NCBI RefSeq assembly: GCF_003316845.1
Contig: NZ_QMIK01000003.1
Location: 248,001 to 312,000 of the forward strand
Source: Cognataquiflexum aquatile
GTDB lineage: Bacteria; Bacteroidota; Bacteroidia; Cytophagales; Cyclobacteriaceae
DNA length: 64,000 nucleotides
Direction of reading: 5' to 3'
In this document: one piece after another, positions 15,542 to 23,087 of the stretch
How positions within the stretch are numbered: position 1 is the stretch's first letter
Layout of the letters: each line of letters opens with the position of its first letter
Translations under genes and position numbers: made by a program
Notes under the pieces: model-generated
Told to the model about the DNA's origin: nothing
Database searches by the model: none
Seen by the model: the letters and a program-made list of their open reading frames with translations, nothing else

Positions 15542-16384
15542 CTAATTCCTGAGAAGGTTTAGAAGAGTCGTCAATCTGTTTTTCAACTGCCTCCTGTCGA
15601 TGATGAAATCCAAGAAGCCGTGTTCCAACACAAATTCAGAGCTCTGAAATCCTTTTGGCAAATCTTTCCCGATGGTCTCCCTGATGACCCTAGGCCCTGC
15701 AAATCCGATAAGAGCTTCAGGTTCGGCGATATTAAAATCACCCAACATCGCATAAGATGCTGTAACACCTCCTGTGGTTGGGTCGGTCAAAAGTGATATA
15801 TAGGGGATAGCAGCTTTTTCCAATAAGGCCAATTTTGCGGATGTTTTAGCCATCTGCATCAAGCTGAATCCCGCTTCCATCATCCTTGCCCCGCCTGATT
15901 TGGAAATCATCAAAAATGGAATTTTGTTTTTTAGGGAATAATCGATCGCTCTTGCGATTTTTTCGCCGACTACTGAGCCCATGGAACCTCCGATAAAATT
16001 GAAATCCATACAGGCTACCACAAGGTCCAAGTCATTCATTTTACCAACAGCTGTCCTGACGGCATCATTCAACTCTGTTTTTTGGATAGTTGCAGCGATT
16101 CTTCCTTTATATGGTTTGGTATCCACAAAATTTAACGGATCGCCAGACTTCATTTCGGTGTCAAGTTCTTTAAACTTGTTTCCATCAAAAAGAATTTCAA
16201 AGTATTCTTTGGATCCGATTTTGACATGGAAGTCATCGTCAGGACATACATATGAATTGTTTTTGAGTTCTCTGGTATGGATGATATTGCCTTGGGGTGT
16301 TTTGAACCACAAACCGTCTGGGGTATCTTTTTTTTCCTCGGTGGAGGTTTTTATTCCTTTATCTGTCCTTTTGAACCAAGCCAT
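15542..16384 (-). CDS. accD: Acetyl-CoA carboxylase carboxyltransferase subunit beta
   Basis: A 280-residue AccD, which with AccA moves the carboxyl group from biotin to acetyl-CoA in fatty-acid synthesis. The crotonase-like core is clear: [59 protein letters not shown] and [17 protein letters not shown]. The N-terminal zinc ribbon, usually four cysteines in CPxC...CPxC, is degraded: the positions read Thr29, Gly32, Cys47 and Asp50 ([10 protein letters not shown] and VCPDDDFH). The enzyme therefore probably does not bind this zinc. It is transcribed away from cstA, the start codons being about 230 bp apart. Confidence 0.96.
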   Translation of the reverse strand: MAWFKRTDKGIKTSTEEKKDTPDGLWFKTPQGNIIHTRELKNNSYVCPDDDFHVKIGSKEYFEILFDGNKFKELDTEMKSGDPLNFVDTKPYKGRIAATIQKTELNDAVRTAVGKMNDLDLVVACMDFNFIGGSMGSVVGEKIARAIDYSLKNKIPFLMISKSGGARMMEAGFSLMQMAKTSAKLALLEKAAIPYISLLTDPTTGGVTASYAMLGDFNIAEPEALIGFAGPRVIRETIGKDLPKGFQSSEFVLEHGFLDFIIDRRQLKNRLTTLLNLLRN

Positions 16385-16555
16385 ATTATATTTTCATTTA
16401 GACCAAAAGCTGCGTTTCGGGGAGTACAAATTTATAGCTATTATCCATTAAATAAAATTTGGGAAGGAACTTCATTTTTTACATCAGGTCTATGCACATG
16501 GTTTAAAGTAAGAAATTCAGTACTTATTATACTTCCGGGCTTAAAACCTGAGAAT

Positions 16556-16563
16556 TATATTTG
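16556..16563 (+). promoter_or_regulatory. Putative -7 element upstream of cstA
   Basis: TATATTTG matches TAnnTTTG, 49 bases before the chosen start. No TTTG is present at the -33 position, so support is partial. Confidence 0.35.
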
Positions 16564-16612
16564 TTATTTGATTGAATTGAAAGAAATTCAAGGTTTATTA
16601 ACCCAATTAAAA

Positions 16613-18247
16613 ATGACCTTACCAGTTTTATTGATCATATCGGGAGTTATCCTTGTTGTAGCTTATTTTACTTACGGGAAATTTGCTTATAAAAAATTCG
16701 GTCTAGATGACAAAAGGAAAGCGCCTTCCCACCTGTATGAAGACGGGATTGATTATGTACCGAGCAAGCCTTTGGTAGTGTTGGGTCATCACTTTGCCTC
16801 GATAGCGGGGGCGGGCCCGATCGTTGGTCCAATCATTGCTGTTACTTTTGGGTGGATCCCTGCGGTAATTTGGATTTTGGCAGGAGGTATTTTTTTTGGT
16901 GCAGTCCATGATTTGGGCAGCATGGCGGCATCTTTGAGAAATCAGGGTAAATCAATCGGTGTTATTATTCAGAATAATATAGGAAGGAAAGGCAAGCAGC
17001 TCTTTATCATTTTCAGCTTTTCTACTTTGATTCTTGTGATTGGAGTTTTCTCCGATATCATAGCCAAGACCTTTGTCAGCAATCCTGGAGTGGCGTCTGC
17101 TTCTATTTTATTCATGTTTTTGGCCGTCGCCTTCGGATATGTCAACAAATTTTTTGGAAGCAACAACACAGCATTTGTCATCAATACCACGATCGGCGTG
17201 ATTTTGATGTATTATTTTGTGTATCTAGGAATGCAGCTTCCATTTGACTTAGACTATCAGCTTTGGATTTATTTTCTGCTGGGATATGCTTTTTTAGCTT
17301 CAGTTACCCCAGTTACATTATTGCTGCAGCCAAGGGATTATCTGAATAGTTTTTTGTTGTATGGCTTGATGATTTCCGCGGTAATCGGCGTTTTTATTTC
17401 TAATCCTGAAATCAAAATGGATACTCAAATCCATATCAATGCAGACAATCTGGGATACTTGTTTCCGGTTTTGTTTGTGACCATTGCTTGCGGTGCCATT
17501 TCAGGATTTCATTCCTTGGTTGCTTCAGGTACTACCTCCAAGCAGTTGGATAAAGAAAGTGATGCCAAAATAGTGGGCTATGGTGGGATGTTGATAGAAT
17601 CCTTTTTAGCAATTATATCTGTCGGGGCAGTGGTAGTCCTGAGTAGGGGAGAGTATTTGGACCGTTTGAGCTCAGAAGGGCCGGTAAGCTTATTTTCGAC
17701 AGGATTGGGGAGTATGATTTCTACCCTTGGAATTTCTGAGCAGTTTGCTGTCGGTTTTGTGGCTTTGACGGTTTCTGCCTTTGCTTTGACCACCTTGGAC
17801 ACCTGTACTAGGTTGGCAAGATTTACCTTACAGGAATATTTTGAAGATGTAAAACATCCTGTTGGGGCAAAGATTTCCCAAAACAGGTACGTTTCCACTA
17901 CCGTGGTAGTCATTTTGTCCATTTTATTGTTGGCTTCCGGGAGTTTTACTACCCTTTGGCCGATTTTTGGTTCCGCCAATCAATTGCTAGCTGCTTTGGC
18001 GCTGTTGACCATTGCGGTATGGCTGATCAGGCAAAAGGTCAATGCCACTTTTGTGACCATCCCTATGTTTTTTATGTTTACGGTGACGTTGACTTCTTTG
18101 GGATTATTTGCTTGGAACAACTTCCAAAACAATGTGTATATCTTGGCCATCATTGCTTCTTTGTTATTTGTCCTCTCTATAGCCTTGATCATATTGGCCT
18201 CAAAGAGTCTAAAGAAAGAAATGGCTCAACCTGTCAATGTAAATTAA
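16613..18247 (+). CDS. cstA: CstA-family (carbon starvation) peptide/pyruvate transporter
   Basis: A 544-residue inner-membrane protein with about 14-16 hydrophobic segments. The CstA signature is near the N-terminus: LVVLGHHFASIAGAGPIVGP followed by IIAVTFGWIPAVIWILAGG and GAVHDLGSMAASLRNQGKSI. C-terminal parts include FALTTLDTCTRLARFTLQEY and LWPIFGSANQLLAALALL, both typical. Known relatives (CstA, BtsT) import peptides or pyruvate under nutrient limitation. The frame stays open to 16277, but that extension lacks any family resemblance and would run into accD, so the ATG at 16613 beginning MTLPVLLIISGV is chosen. Exact substrate is not decidable. Confidence 0.94.
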   Translation: MTLPVLLIISGVILVVAYFTYGKFAYKKFGLDDKRKAPSHLYEDGIDYVPSKPLVVLGHHFASIAGAGPIVGPIIAVTFGWIPAVIWILAGGIFFGAVHDLGSMAASLRNQGKSIGVIIQNNIGRKGKQLFIIFSFSTLILVIGVFSDIIAKTFVSNPGVASASILFMFLAVAFGYVNKFFGSNNTAFVINTTIGVILMYYFVYLGMQLPFDLDYQLWIYFLLGYAFLASVTPVTLLLQPRDYLNSFLLYGLMISAVIGVFISNPEIKMDTQIHINADNLGYLFPVLFVTIACGAISGFHSLVASGTTSKQLDKESDAKIVGYGGMLIESFLAIISVGAVVVLSRGEYLDRLSSEGPVSLFSTGLGSMISTLGISEQFAVGFVALTVSAFALTTLDTCTRLARFTLQEYFEDVKHPVGAKISQNRYVSTTVVVILSILLLASGSFTTLWPIFGSANQLLAALALLTIAVWLIRQKVNATFVTIPMFFMFTVTLTSLGLFAWNNFQNNVYILAIIASLLFVLSIALIILASKSLKKEMAQPVNVN

Positions 18248-18280
18248 AAAAACAGCCCCGGCTCATTATTTAAGCCGGGG
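18245..18280 (-). terminator. Rho-independent terminator (minus strand)
   Basis: CCCCGGCT (18256-18263) pairs with AGCCGGGG (18273-18280). On the minus strand it is followed by CTGTTTTTTT, so it ends the 21987-18346 operon. On the plus strand no T-run follows directly, though the hairpin could still help end cstA. Confidence 0.8.
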
Positions 18281-18345
18281 ATGTATATCAATCAAACCCT
18301 TTTTTTGGTAATTTTTTTAGTCGTTATTTTAAGTCATTTGGATAG

Positions 18346-19512
18346 CTAGGAATTTTTTTCTTTTTCCATTTTGTAAATCTCAGTTCGGGGATGAAATGTC
18401 CTCCAGCTGTGCCAGAACTCTTGGTAAGCATTGATTTTCTCCAAGTTTGGTGTGCCTGAATTCATGGATTTTCCGGCGAGATTGTATTTTGATTCTCCCA
18501 AATACAGGGTATCTTCCTTTATTTGGAAGTAATGAAAAGGTTCTCTTTTGAATGCAGCGTAGCTTTGCTTGTCTTCGGCCAATACCAATACAATGGGTTG
18601 GTTTCCTACAGAATCATGGATGATAATTTCTTTTTGGAGTCCGTTCCAATCATAAGCTTTGGAGACGCCATCTAAAGAAATTCCTACAACCCATGATTTT
18701 TCATTCCAGGAAATTGAATCTGTCTTGGTCAGATTGCTGGTGCTTTTTCCTTTTTCAAATTTCCCCAAGGAATCATATTTTGAAAGGAAACTTGGATCCG
18801 CTTTCATGATCAAACCTTCAGGATACAGTGAAAAGAAAGTGGCAGCTGTCATTTGTTCAGACTCAAGTTCGTCCAATGATTTTCCAGTTGATGGACCAAC
18901 AATGGCTTCTCCTGTAGCTTGCTGCCACCAGCTTCCTGTCGTTTTGTCTTCAAACATGGCATTGAAATGGTCCATCCCAACAAGTCTGAATTCTTCGCTT
19001 TTGCTATCAATGATGGGAGAAAAGATCCGTCCTGTCCTACAGACATTACAATAGGTCACCATAATTGGCGTGCTACCAATGGAATCCCTTACCTGATGGT
19101 GGTAAGAAATATACCGGATCGGATAGGCTTTGGCTTTTCCTTCCTGCACAATCGCAACCACCAGACTGCTGTCATTTTCATCATAACTCTCTTTGTCATA
19201 AAAAGAGAGGTTTCCCGGTTGTTGAAACATCCTTTCTGCCAGCAACTCGAAATTGAATGTGTAAATGATGATGATCAATGGAACCATGAAAAGAAGGGGG
19301 ATCCATTTTTTGGAAATAGAAAAGGCATTTCTTGCTCCAACCAAAATCATTATACCAAACAAGGCACGCAAAATCCAGCGGTTCTGATGTATTAAATAAG
19401 CAAACTCCACACTATCCCATTGCTGACTACCGGGCATGGGCATGATGAAATATACTTTCAGGATTTCCAGAAGACCCCAGGCTAAGATTCCTAAATAGAA
19501 GAAGGCTTTCAT
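18346..19512 (-). CDS. DUF3179 domain membrane protein
   Basis: A 388-residue protein. The first ~105 residues hold three or four membrane helices (FYLGILAWGLLEILKVYFI, LRALFGIMILVGA, IPLLFMVPLIIIIYTFNF). The rest is a DUF3179 domain: AIVQEGKAKAYPIRYISYHH, TPIMVTYCNVCRTGRIFSP (a CxxC pair) and DHFNAMFEDKTTGSWWQQAT. DUF3179 proteins are extracytoplasmic and of unknown activity; the paired cysteines suggest a redox or metal site. Its ATG abuts the stop of the haloperoxidase-like gene with no spacing, so the two are coupled and probably act together. Confidence 0.9.
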   Translation of the reverse strand: MKAFFYLGILAWGLLEILKVYFIMPMPGSQQWDSVEFAYLIHQNRWILRALFGIMILVGARNAFSISKKWIPLLFMVPLIIIIYTFNFELLAERMFQQPGNLSFYDKESYDENDSSLVVAIVQEGKAKAYPIRYISYHHQVRDSIGSTPIMVTYCNVCRTGRIFSPIIDSKSEEFRLVGMDHFNAMFEDKTTGSWWQQATGEAIVGPSTGKSLDELESEQMTAATFFSLYPEGLIMKADPSFLSKYDSLGKFEKGKSTSNLTKTDSISWNEKSWVVGISLDGVSKAYDWNGLQKEIIIHDSVGNQPIVLVLAEDKQSYAAFKREPFHYFQIKEDTLYLGESKYNLAGKSMNSGTPNLEKINAYQEFWHSWRTFHPRTEIYKMEKEKNS

Positions 19513-21054
19513 TTATTGGGCCCCATCATTTTTGGCCCTGTTGACTGCGTAGGTTCCGACATTTTTACCTTGGGCCACACCTACCTCAGCGTCAAAACGA
19601 TAATGGATTCCTCCATAAAGCCTGGAAACTGCAGCTTCTTCGGCCCAAGCTCTGAATTGTGCGGCATCAGCCGGAAAGAAATGAGCGAGAACTTCTGCCC
19701 CTGCCGCAGAGAAAGTGCTATGCCCTGAAGTATAGGCAGGAAAGTTCGGAGTGCCCAGAATGGTTTTGAATCCTGCAATCGTCTCTATAGGTCTCGGGTA
19801 ATGATAATAATATTTTGTATCCCAACATGCCACGCCTGCGTCCATAATGGCGGTGTTCATGTATGCAAAAATCCTTGCTGATCTGAGGGGATTTAATTTT
19901 GCTTTTACAATGGCTTCTTTGGCAAACTTGTTCCAGTGGCCGGGAGGAGTATATGAACCAAGGCCATCTTCCCACCAATTGGCGATTCTGCGTTGACTGA
20001 TAGTCATATGTGAAGCAAACTTCCTCAGTTCTGCAACATCTTTTTCAAATTCCACTGAACCAGGAGCGGGTGGAGGTCCAGGTCTTACCTCTTCTACGGT
20101 GGGAACATTCCACATTTTAACTTTTCCAAAAAGAGGAGTCAATCCAACAGGTCTCTGTGGCGTTTCCATATTCTGCCATTTCCAACCGAACCTTTCAAAA
20201 GCGGCATTTGCAATCGAATCTGAAACTGGCTTTGAAGTTTGGGCTTTGGACATACCATCAGTGGAAGCCCGTTGTTTGGCTAATTTGACTACTTCTGTTC
20301 CAATGATATTACCGGCGGTGATGTCACTTGGGACGTTGATCCCGGCATGGACCAGACTGGCAAGATGCTCTTGGTACTTTTTTTCCAGATAAATGGCCTC
20401 AAGCGGAAACATGACAGTTAAAATTTCCTTCGACACAGTTGCAATGGTGGCCCCATCGGAGGGGTAGGAAGGAAGTTGGCTTGGAGAATAGGCCGGTTTT
20501 ATGGAATTGTCCACCTGGTAAGGGGAGGGGCGGTTAAACTCGTATTTGTAGTGCCAAGCGACCACCAAAGCATCAAATTGAGCTACACTCAAATAGGCCA
20601 ACATCCTGCTGGTGTAGGGGGGATGGGCAAATGGAAATGACGGCGGACCTACAGGATTGGCAGGATTTGGTAGTGTGTAAGTTCCGTCTGCATTTGGACC
20701 CGGGATTAGGTTGTATTTAGCAGCAAGTTCCAAGGCGATTTCATTCCATCTTAAAACTGGATTGTTGGTCCAATAATTTACGGCCTCGGTTTGGGAGGGT
20801 GTCAATCCTGACATTTGTTGCTTCACTGCATTCAGTTCTCCTTGGTAGGCTGCTGAACTTGTTGCCTCTGGCTGTGGGATATTAATTTGGGTAGGAGTGC
20901 TGACCAAGATTGTTTTCCATGTCCCACCGTTTTCATCTAATGTTTCGAATCCATAATCCTCGAATTCATAATAATTAGGTGTCTCTTCAATACAAGAACT
21001 GACTGTGAAGGTGAGTAAAAACAGATATGTATAGAATATTTTGAGCTTTTTCAT
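19513..21054 (-). CDS. Vanadium-dependent haloperoxidase / PAP2-fold lipoprotein
   Basis: A 513-residue exported lipoprotein (signal to FTVSSC, then IEETPNYYEFEDYG). The C-terminal half carries the vanadate/phosphate-binding signatures of the PAP2/haloperoxidase superfamily: YYYHYPRPIETI, FPAYTSGHSTFSAAGAE and SRLYGGIHYRFD (Arg, Gly-His and His-Asp positions all present). The N-terminal half has a related but decayed repeat (NRPSPYQVD, SYPSDGATIATVSKE), as expected of the two-lobed haloperoxidase fold. Bacteroidota members may act as haloperoxidases or as phosphatases; sequence alone does not decide. It lies between an outer-membrane barrel gene and the DUF3179 gene in one operon. Confidence 0.92.
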   Translation of the reverse strand: MKKLKIFYTYLFLLTFTVSSCIEETPNYYEFEDYGFETLDENGGTWKTILVSTPTQINIPQPEATSSAAYQGELNAVKQQMSGLTPSQTEAVNYWTNNPVLRWNEIALELAAKYNLIPGPNADGTYTLPNPANPVGPPSFPFAHPPYTSRMLAYLSVAQFDALVVAWHYKYEFNRPSPYQVDNSIKPAYSPSQLPSYPSDGATIATVSKEILTVMFPLEAIYLEKKYQEHLASLVHAGINVPSDITAGNIIGTEVVKLAKQRASTDGMSKAQTSKPVSDSIANAAFERFGWKWQNMETPQRPVGLTPLFGKVKMWNVPTVEEVRPGPPPAPGSVEFEKDVAELRKFASHMTISQRRIANWWEDGLGSYTPPGHWNKFAKEAIVKAKLNPLRSARIFAYMNTAIMDAGVACWDTKYYYHYPRPIETIAGFKTILGTPNFPAYTSGHSTFSAAGAEVLAHFFPADAAQFRAWAEEAAVSRLYGGIHYRFDAEVGVAQGKNVGTYAVNRAKNDGAQ

Positions 21055-21066
21055 AAAATGCTTTGA

Positions 21067-21987
21067 TTAATAGACTTTTAACTGATAAGTAAGACCCAAA
21101 CCAATGGTGGTGGCTTTTCCCATATTTCTGCCATTTATGGTTTGGTTGAAATAGGCCAAAGCACCTAAACCTTGATCAGATTTGATAAAGTATTGGACCC
21201 AGGCTCCTACCTGGCTGACTTCCATTTTATTGGTCGGTTGAGGCCTGTTATAGGAGCGGATGTCATCACCGGTCAGGCAGTTTAGGCTCATAAAAGTCGC
21301 CTCCATTCTAAGCCTGTTGTCAAATGCCCAATATCCTATGGCCCCATGAAAATTCAGGGCGTTAGGAACATTCATAAAAGAAGAATAGACACTTCCGTTC
21401 TCGTAATAGTAATCCCTCTCCACTTCGGTTTGTCCTCGCCACAGATAAGCAAGTGAAGCGCGAAAGACGAGCCCATTGTCCATTTTGTAGCCCCCAATTC
21501 CTCTAAGTCCAAGTTCAGGAGCTCCTGTTCCAAGACTAAATGGCATATAATCTGAGAGGTAATTGCCAACGGGTGTGCTGAAATGAGCATTGGTGAGGAA
21601 TAACAATTTTCCATTTCCCAATTGTTTTTGAAGCCAATCTACTTTTACAGAAAGACTAAGGTCCTGAAAACCTGATTGACCGGACTGTGTACCGCCAGAA
21701 GCTTTTGTGTTGATATAAGGAACACTTGCAATGAGGTTTATTTTTTTGGTTAAACCCATGGCGATCATCGGCATTGCAGTTTGGCGTGTAAATGTGCCGA
21801 TGTTGGCGTTTTCACGGAGATACGTGCCTTCCCAATATTGGTCCCAAGATGAATGCTCGTATATCAATGCAGCACAGATTTCGCCTCTGCCCATCATGAC
21901 CTCATCCCAAGGAGTTTGTGCATAGGATGTGAAGGATAAGCCAAAGCATACTGCCAGAATAGCAGTAAAGCGTATAATTTTTTTCAT
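21067..21987 (-). CDS. Outer-membrane beta-barrel protein (MetA/phenol-degradation transporter-like)
   Basis: A 306-residue protein with signal peptide MKKIIRFTAILAVCFGLSFT through SYA, cleaved before QTPWDE. The mature part alternates hydrophobic and polar residues in many short strands and ends in an aromatic-terminated strand (TIGLGLTYQLKVY), as outer-membrane barrels do. It resembles PF13557-type proteins ('MetA pathway of phenol degradation'), which are poorly characterised channels. It is the first gene of the operon with the haloperoxidase-like lipoprotein (12-bp gap) and DUF3179 protein, and may give their substrate access to the periplasm. Confidence 0.85.
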   Translation of the reverse strand: MKKIIRFTAILAVCFGLSFTSYAQTPWDEVMMGRGEICAALIYEHSSWDQYWEGTYLRENANIGTFTRQTAMPMIAMGLTKKINLIASVPYINTKASGGTQSGQSGFQDLSLSVKVDWLQKQLGNGKLLFLTNAHFSTPVGNYLSDYMPFSLGTGAPELGLRGIGGYKMDNGLVFRASLAYLWRGQTEVERDYYYENGSVYSSFMNVPNALNFHGAIGYWAFDNRLRMEATFMSLNCLTGDDIRSYNRPQPTNKMEVSQVGAWVQYFIKSDQGLGALAYFNQTINGRNMGKATTIGLGLTYQLKVY

Positions 21988-22185
21988 TTCATTGTGTTAG
22001 GTTGAATGATACATTTTTTAATCCCGATTGTGAAAAAGGGGGATCTTGGACCATTTTAACTCAAGCCAAATTGGAAGCATCTTAATCATACATATTGCCA
22101 AACTCTCCTAAAAAGGAGTGCAAAGCGGCATAGCAATTAAGAATGTCCTTTTGGAATAAGAAAAGAGGTCCGAAAAAGAATGAAT

Positions 22186-22734
22186 TCAGGCTAACTCTGG
22201 AGGTGGGGAATTGAGATGGTAATAATTGTTTTGGTAGGATGAAAAAATGAAACCCATGAAATTTTTTTCCAATTCGGTAGCAACCGCAGAATAATCAAAA
22301 TCATTCAACGGCTGGGTGTAATCTTTAATAAATAACTTGACCAATAAAGAATTGCTCCCTGAATCAGGCAATTCATCCTGGACCAGAGAACTTACCCACT
22401 GCTTGATGGTATTGTCCAATATACGTTTGGCAGTATCAGGGACATAAACAATCTGAAGGGTGTCGTTTACGTATCTTTGTTTGATCGCTCTGAAAGTTTG
22501 CCCATCTTTTTCAAAGGAAGTATTTGTCGCCCTAAATTCTTCCTCTTCGGCCATATAGGGAACAGATAAAGGGATTTCCAATAACTTTTCTTCTAAGCCT
22601 TCCTGATTGTCGCTGTATATTTTTTCCATCCAATCGCTTTCGATTTGAAACTGAAAGGAAAAATACGCCACATAGTATCCGAAATGATACAATGCGAAGC
22701 AGCACAAAAGGAATATGGAAATCGTTTTTCTCAA
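22186..22734 (-). CDS. Membrane-anchored protein of unknown function
   Basis: A 182-residue protein with one N-terminal hydrophobic helix (about 4-28; TISIFLLCCFALYHFGYYVA) that may be an uncleaved anchor. The rest is acidic and contains a beta-like FRAIKQRYVNDTLQIVYVPD and an unusual C-terminus, NNYYHLNSPPPELA. Similar proteins, with a PPPE-type end, occur in Bacteroidota next to outer-membrane receptors, but none is adjacent here. No catalytic motif is seen and no function is proposed. It appears to be a single-gene unit. Confidence 0.78.
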   Translation of the reverse strand: MRKTISIFLLCCFALYHFGYYVAYFSFQFQIESDWMEKIYSDNQEGLEEKLLEIPLSVPYMAEEEEFRATNTSFEKDGQTFRAIKQRYVNDTLQIVYVPDTAKRILDNTIKQWVSSLVQDELPDSGSNSLLVKLFIKDYTQPLNDFDYSAVATELEKNFMGFIFSSYQNNYYHLNSPPPELA

Positions 22735-22819
22735 GTGAATTTAATATGGGAATCTAAATTTAGAATTTTTTTCTAAAAAACATGAGGCTTGTCAGGTTTT
22801 TGTGATTTGGCGGGGAATT

Positions 22820-23023
22820 TTATCTGAGACCTATAAAAAATTCCATGACTACCCAAAGAACCAAAAGGCCAAATGTACATGATCCATAAATCTTAATGAC
22901 AAGAAGCCTGTTGAATCTATCCAAAAACCATAAAACCAAAACAGGTCGAATCAGTCCTACAATTAGGCAAAAAAAGGAAAGGAAAACCAAGATTTGGATA
23001 AATAAGAGTAGGGCATTTAGCAT
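22820..23023 (-). CDS. Small two-helix membrane protein
   Basis: A 67-residue protein starting MLNALLLFIQILVFLSFFCL. It has two hydrophobic helices (about 3-25 and 45-65) joined by a basic loop (WFLDRFNRLLVIKIYG) with the GLIRP motif at the end of helix one. The frame extends to 23083, but that part is the infB terminator hairpin, so the ATG at 23023 is preferred. Short proteins with 'GL(I/V)xP' followed by a basic loop are common in Bacteroidota; their role is unknown. Real expression is not certain. Confidence 0.55.
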   Translation of the reverse strand: MLNALLLFIQILVFLSFFCLIVGLIRPVLVLWFLDRFNRLLVIKIYGSCTFGLLVLWVVMEFFIGLR

Positions 23024-23031
23024 ATCATCAA

Positions 23032-23067
23032 AATAAAAAAAAGGAACAGTTTGTGCCGTTCCTTTTT
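23032..23067 (-). terminator. Rho-independent terminator of rimP-nusA-infB
   Basis: AAGGAAC (23041-23047) pairs with GTTCCTT (23058-23064), extended by flanking A/T bases; on the minus strand it ends in TTTTTTTATTTT. It lies 20 bp past the infB stop. Confidence 0.85.
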
Positions 23068-23087
23068 TCTTGAAATATTTCAAAACT

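Noticed and set aside
16277-16612. Upstream extension of the cstA reading frame
   Set aside because: It has no CstA-like sequence, overlaps the start of accD on the other strand, and an ATG with good family match is at 16613.
22820-23083. 87-residue version of the small membrane protein
   Set aside because: Its first 20 residues come from the infB terminator hairpin; the start at 23023 is more plausible.
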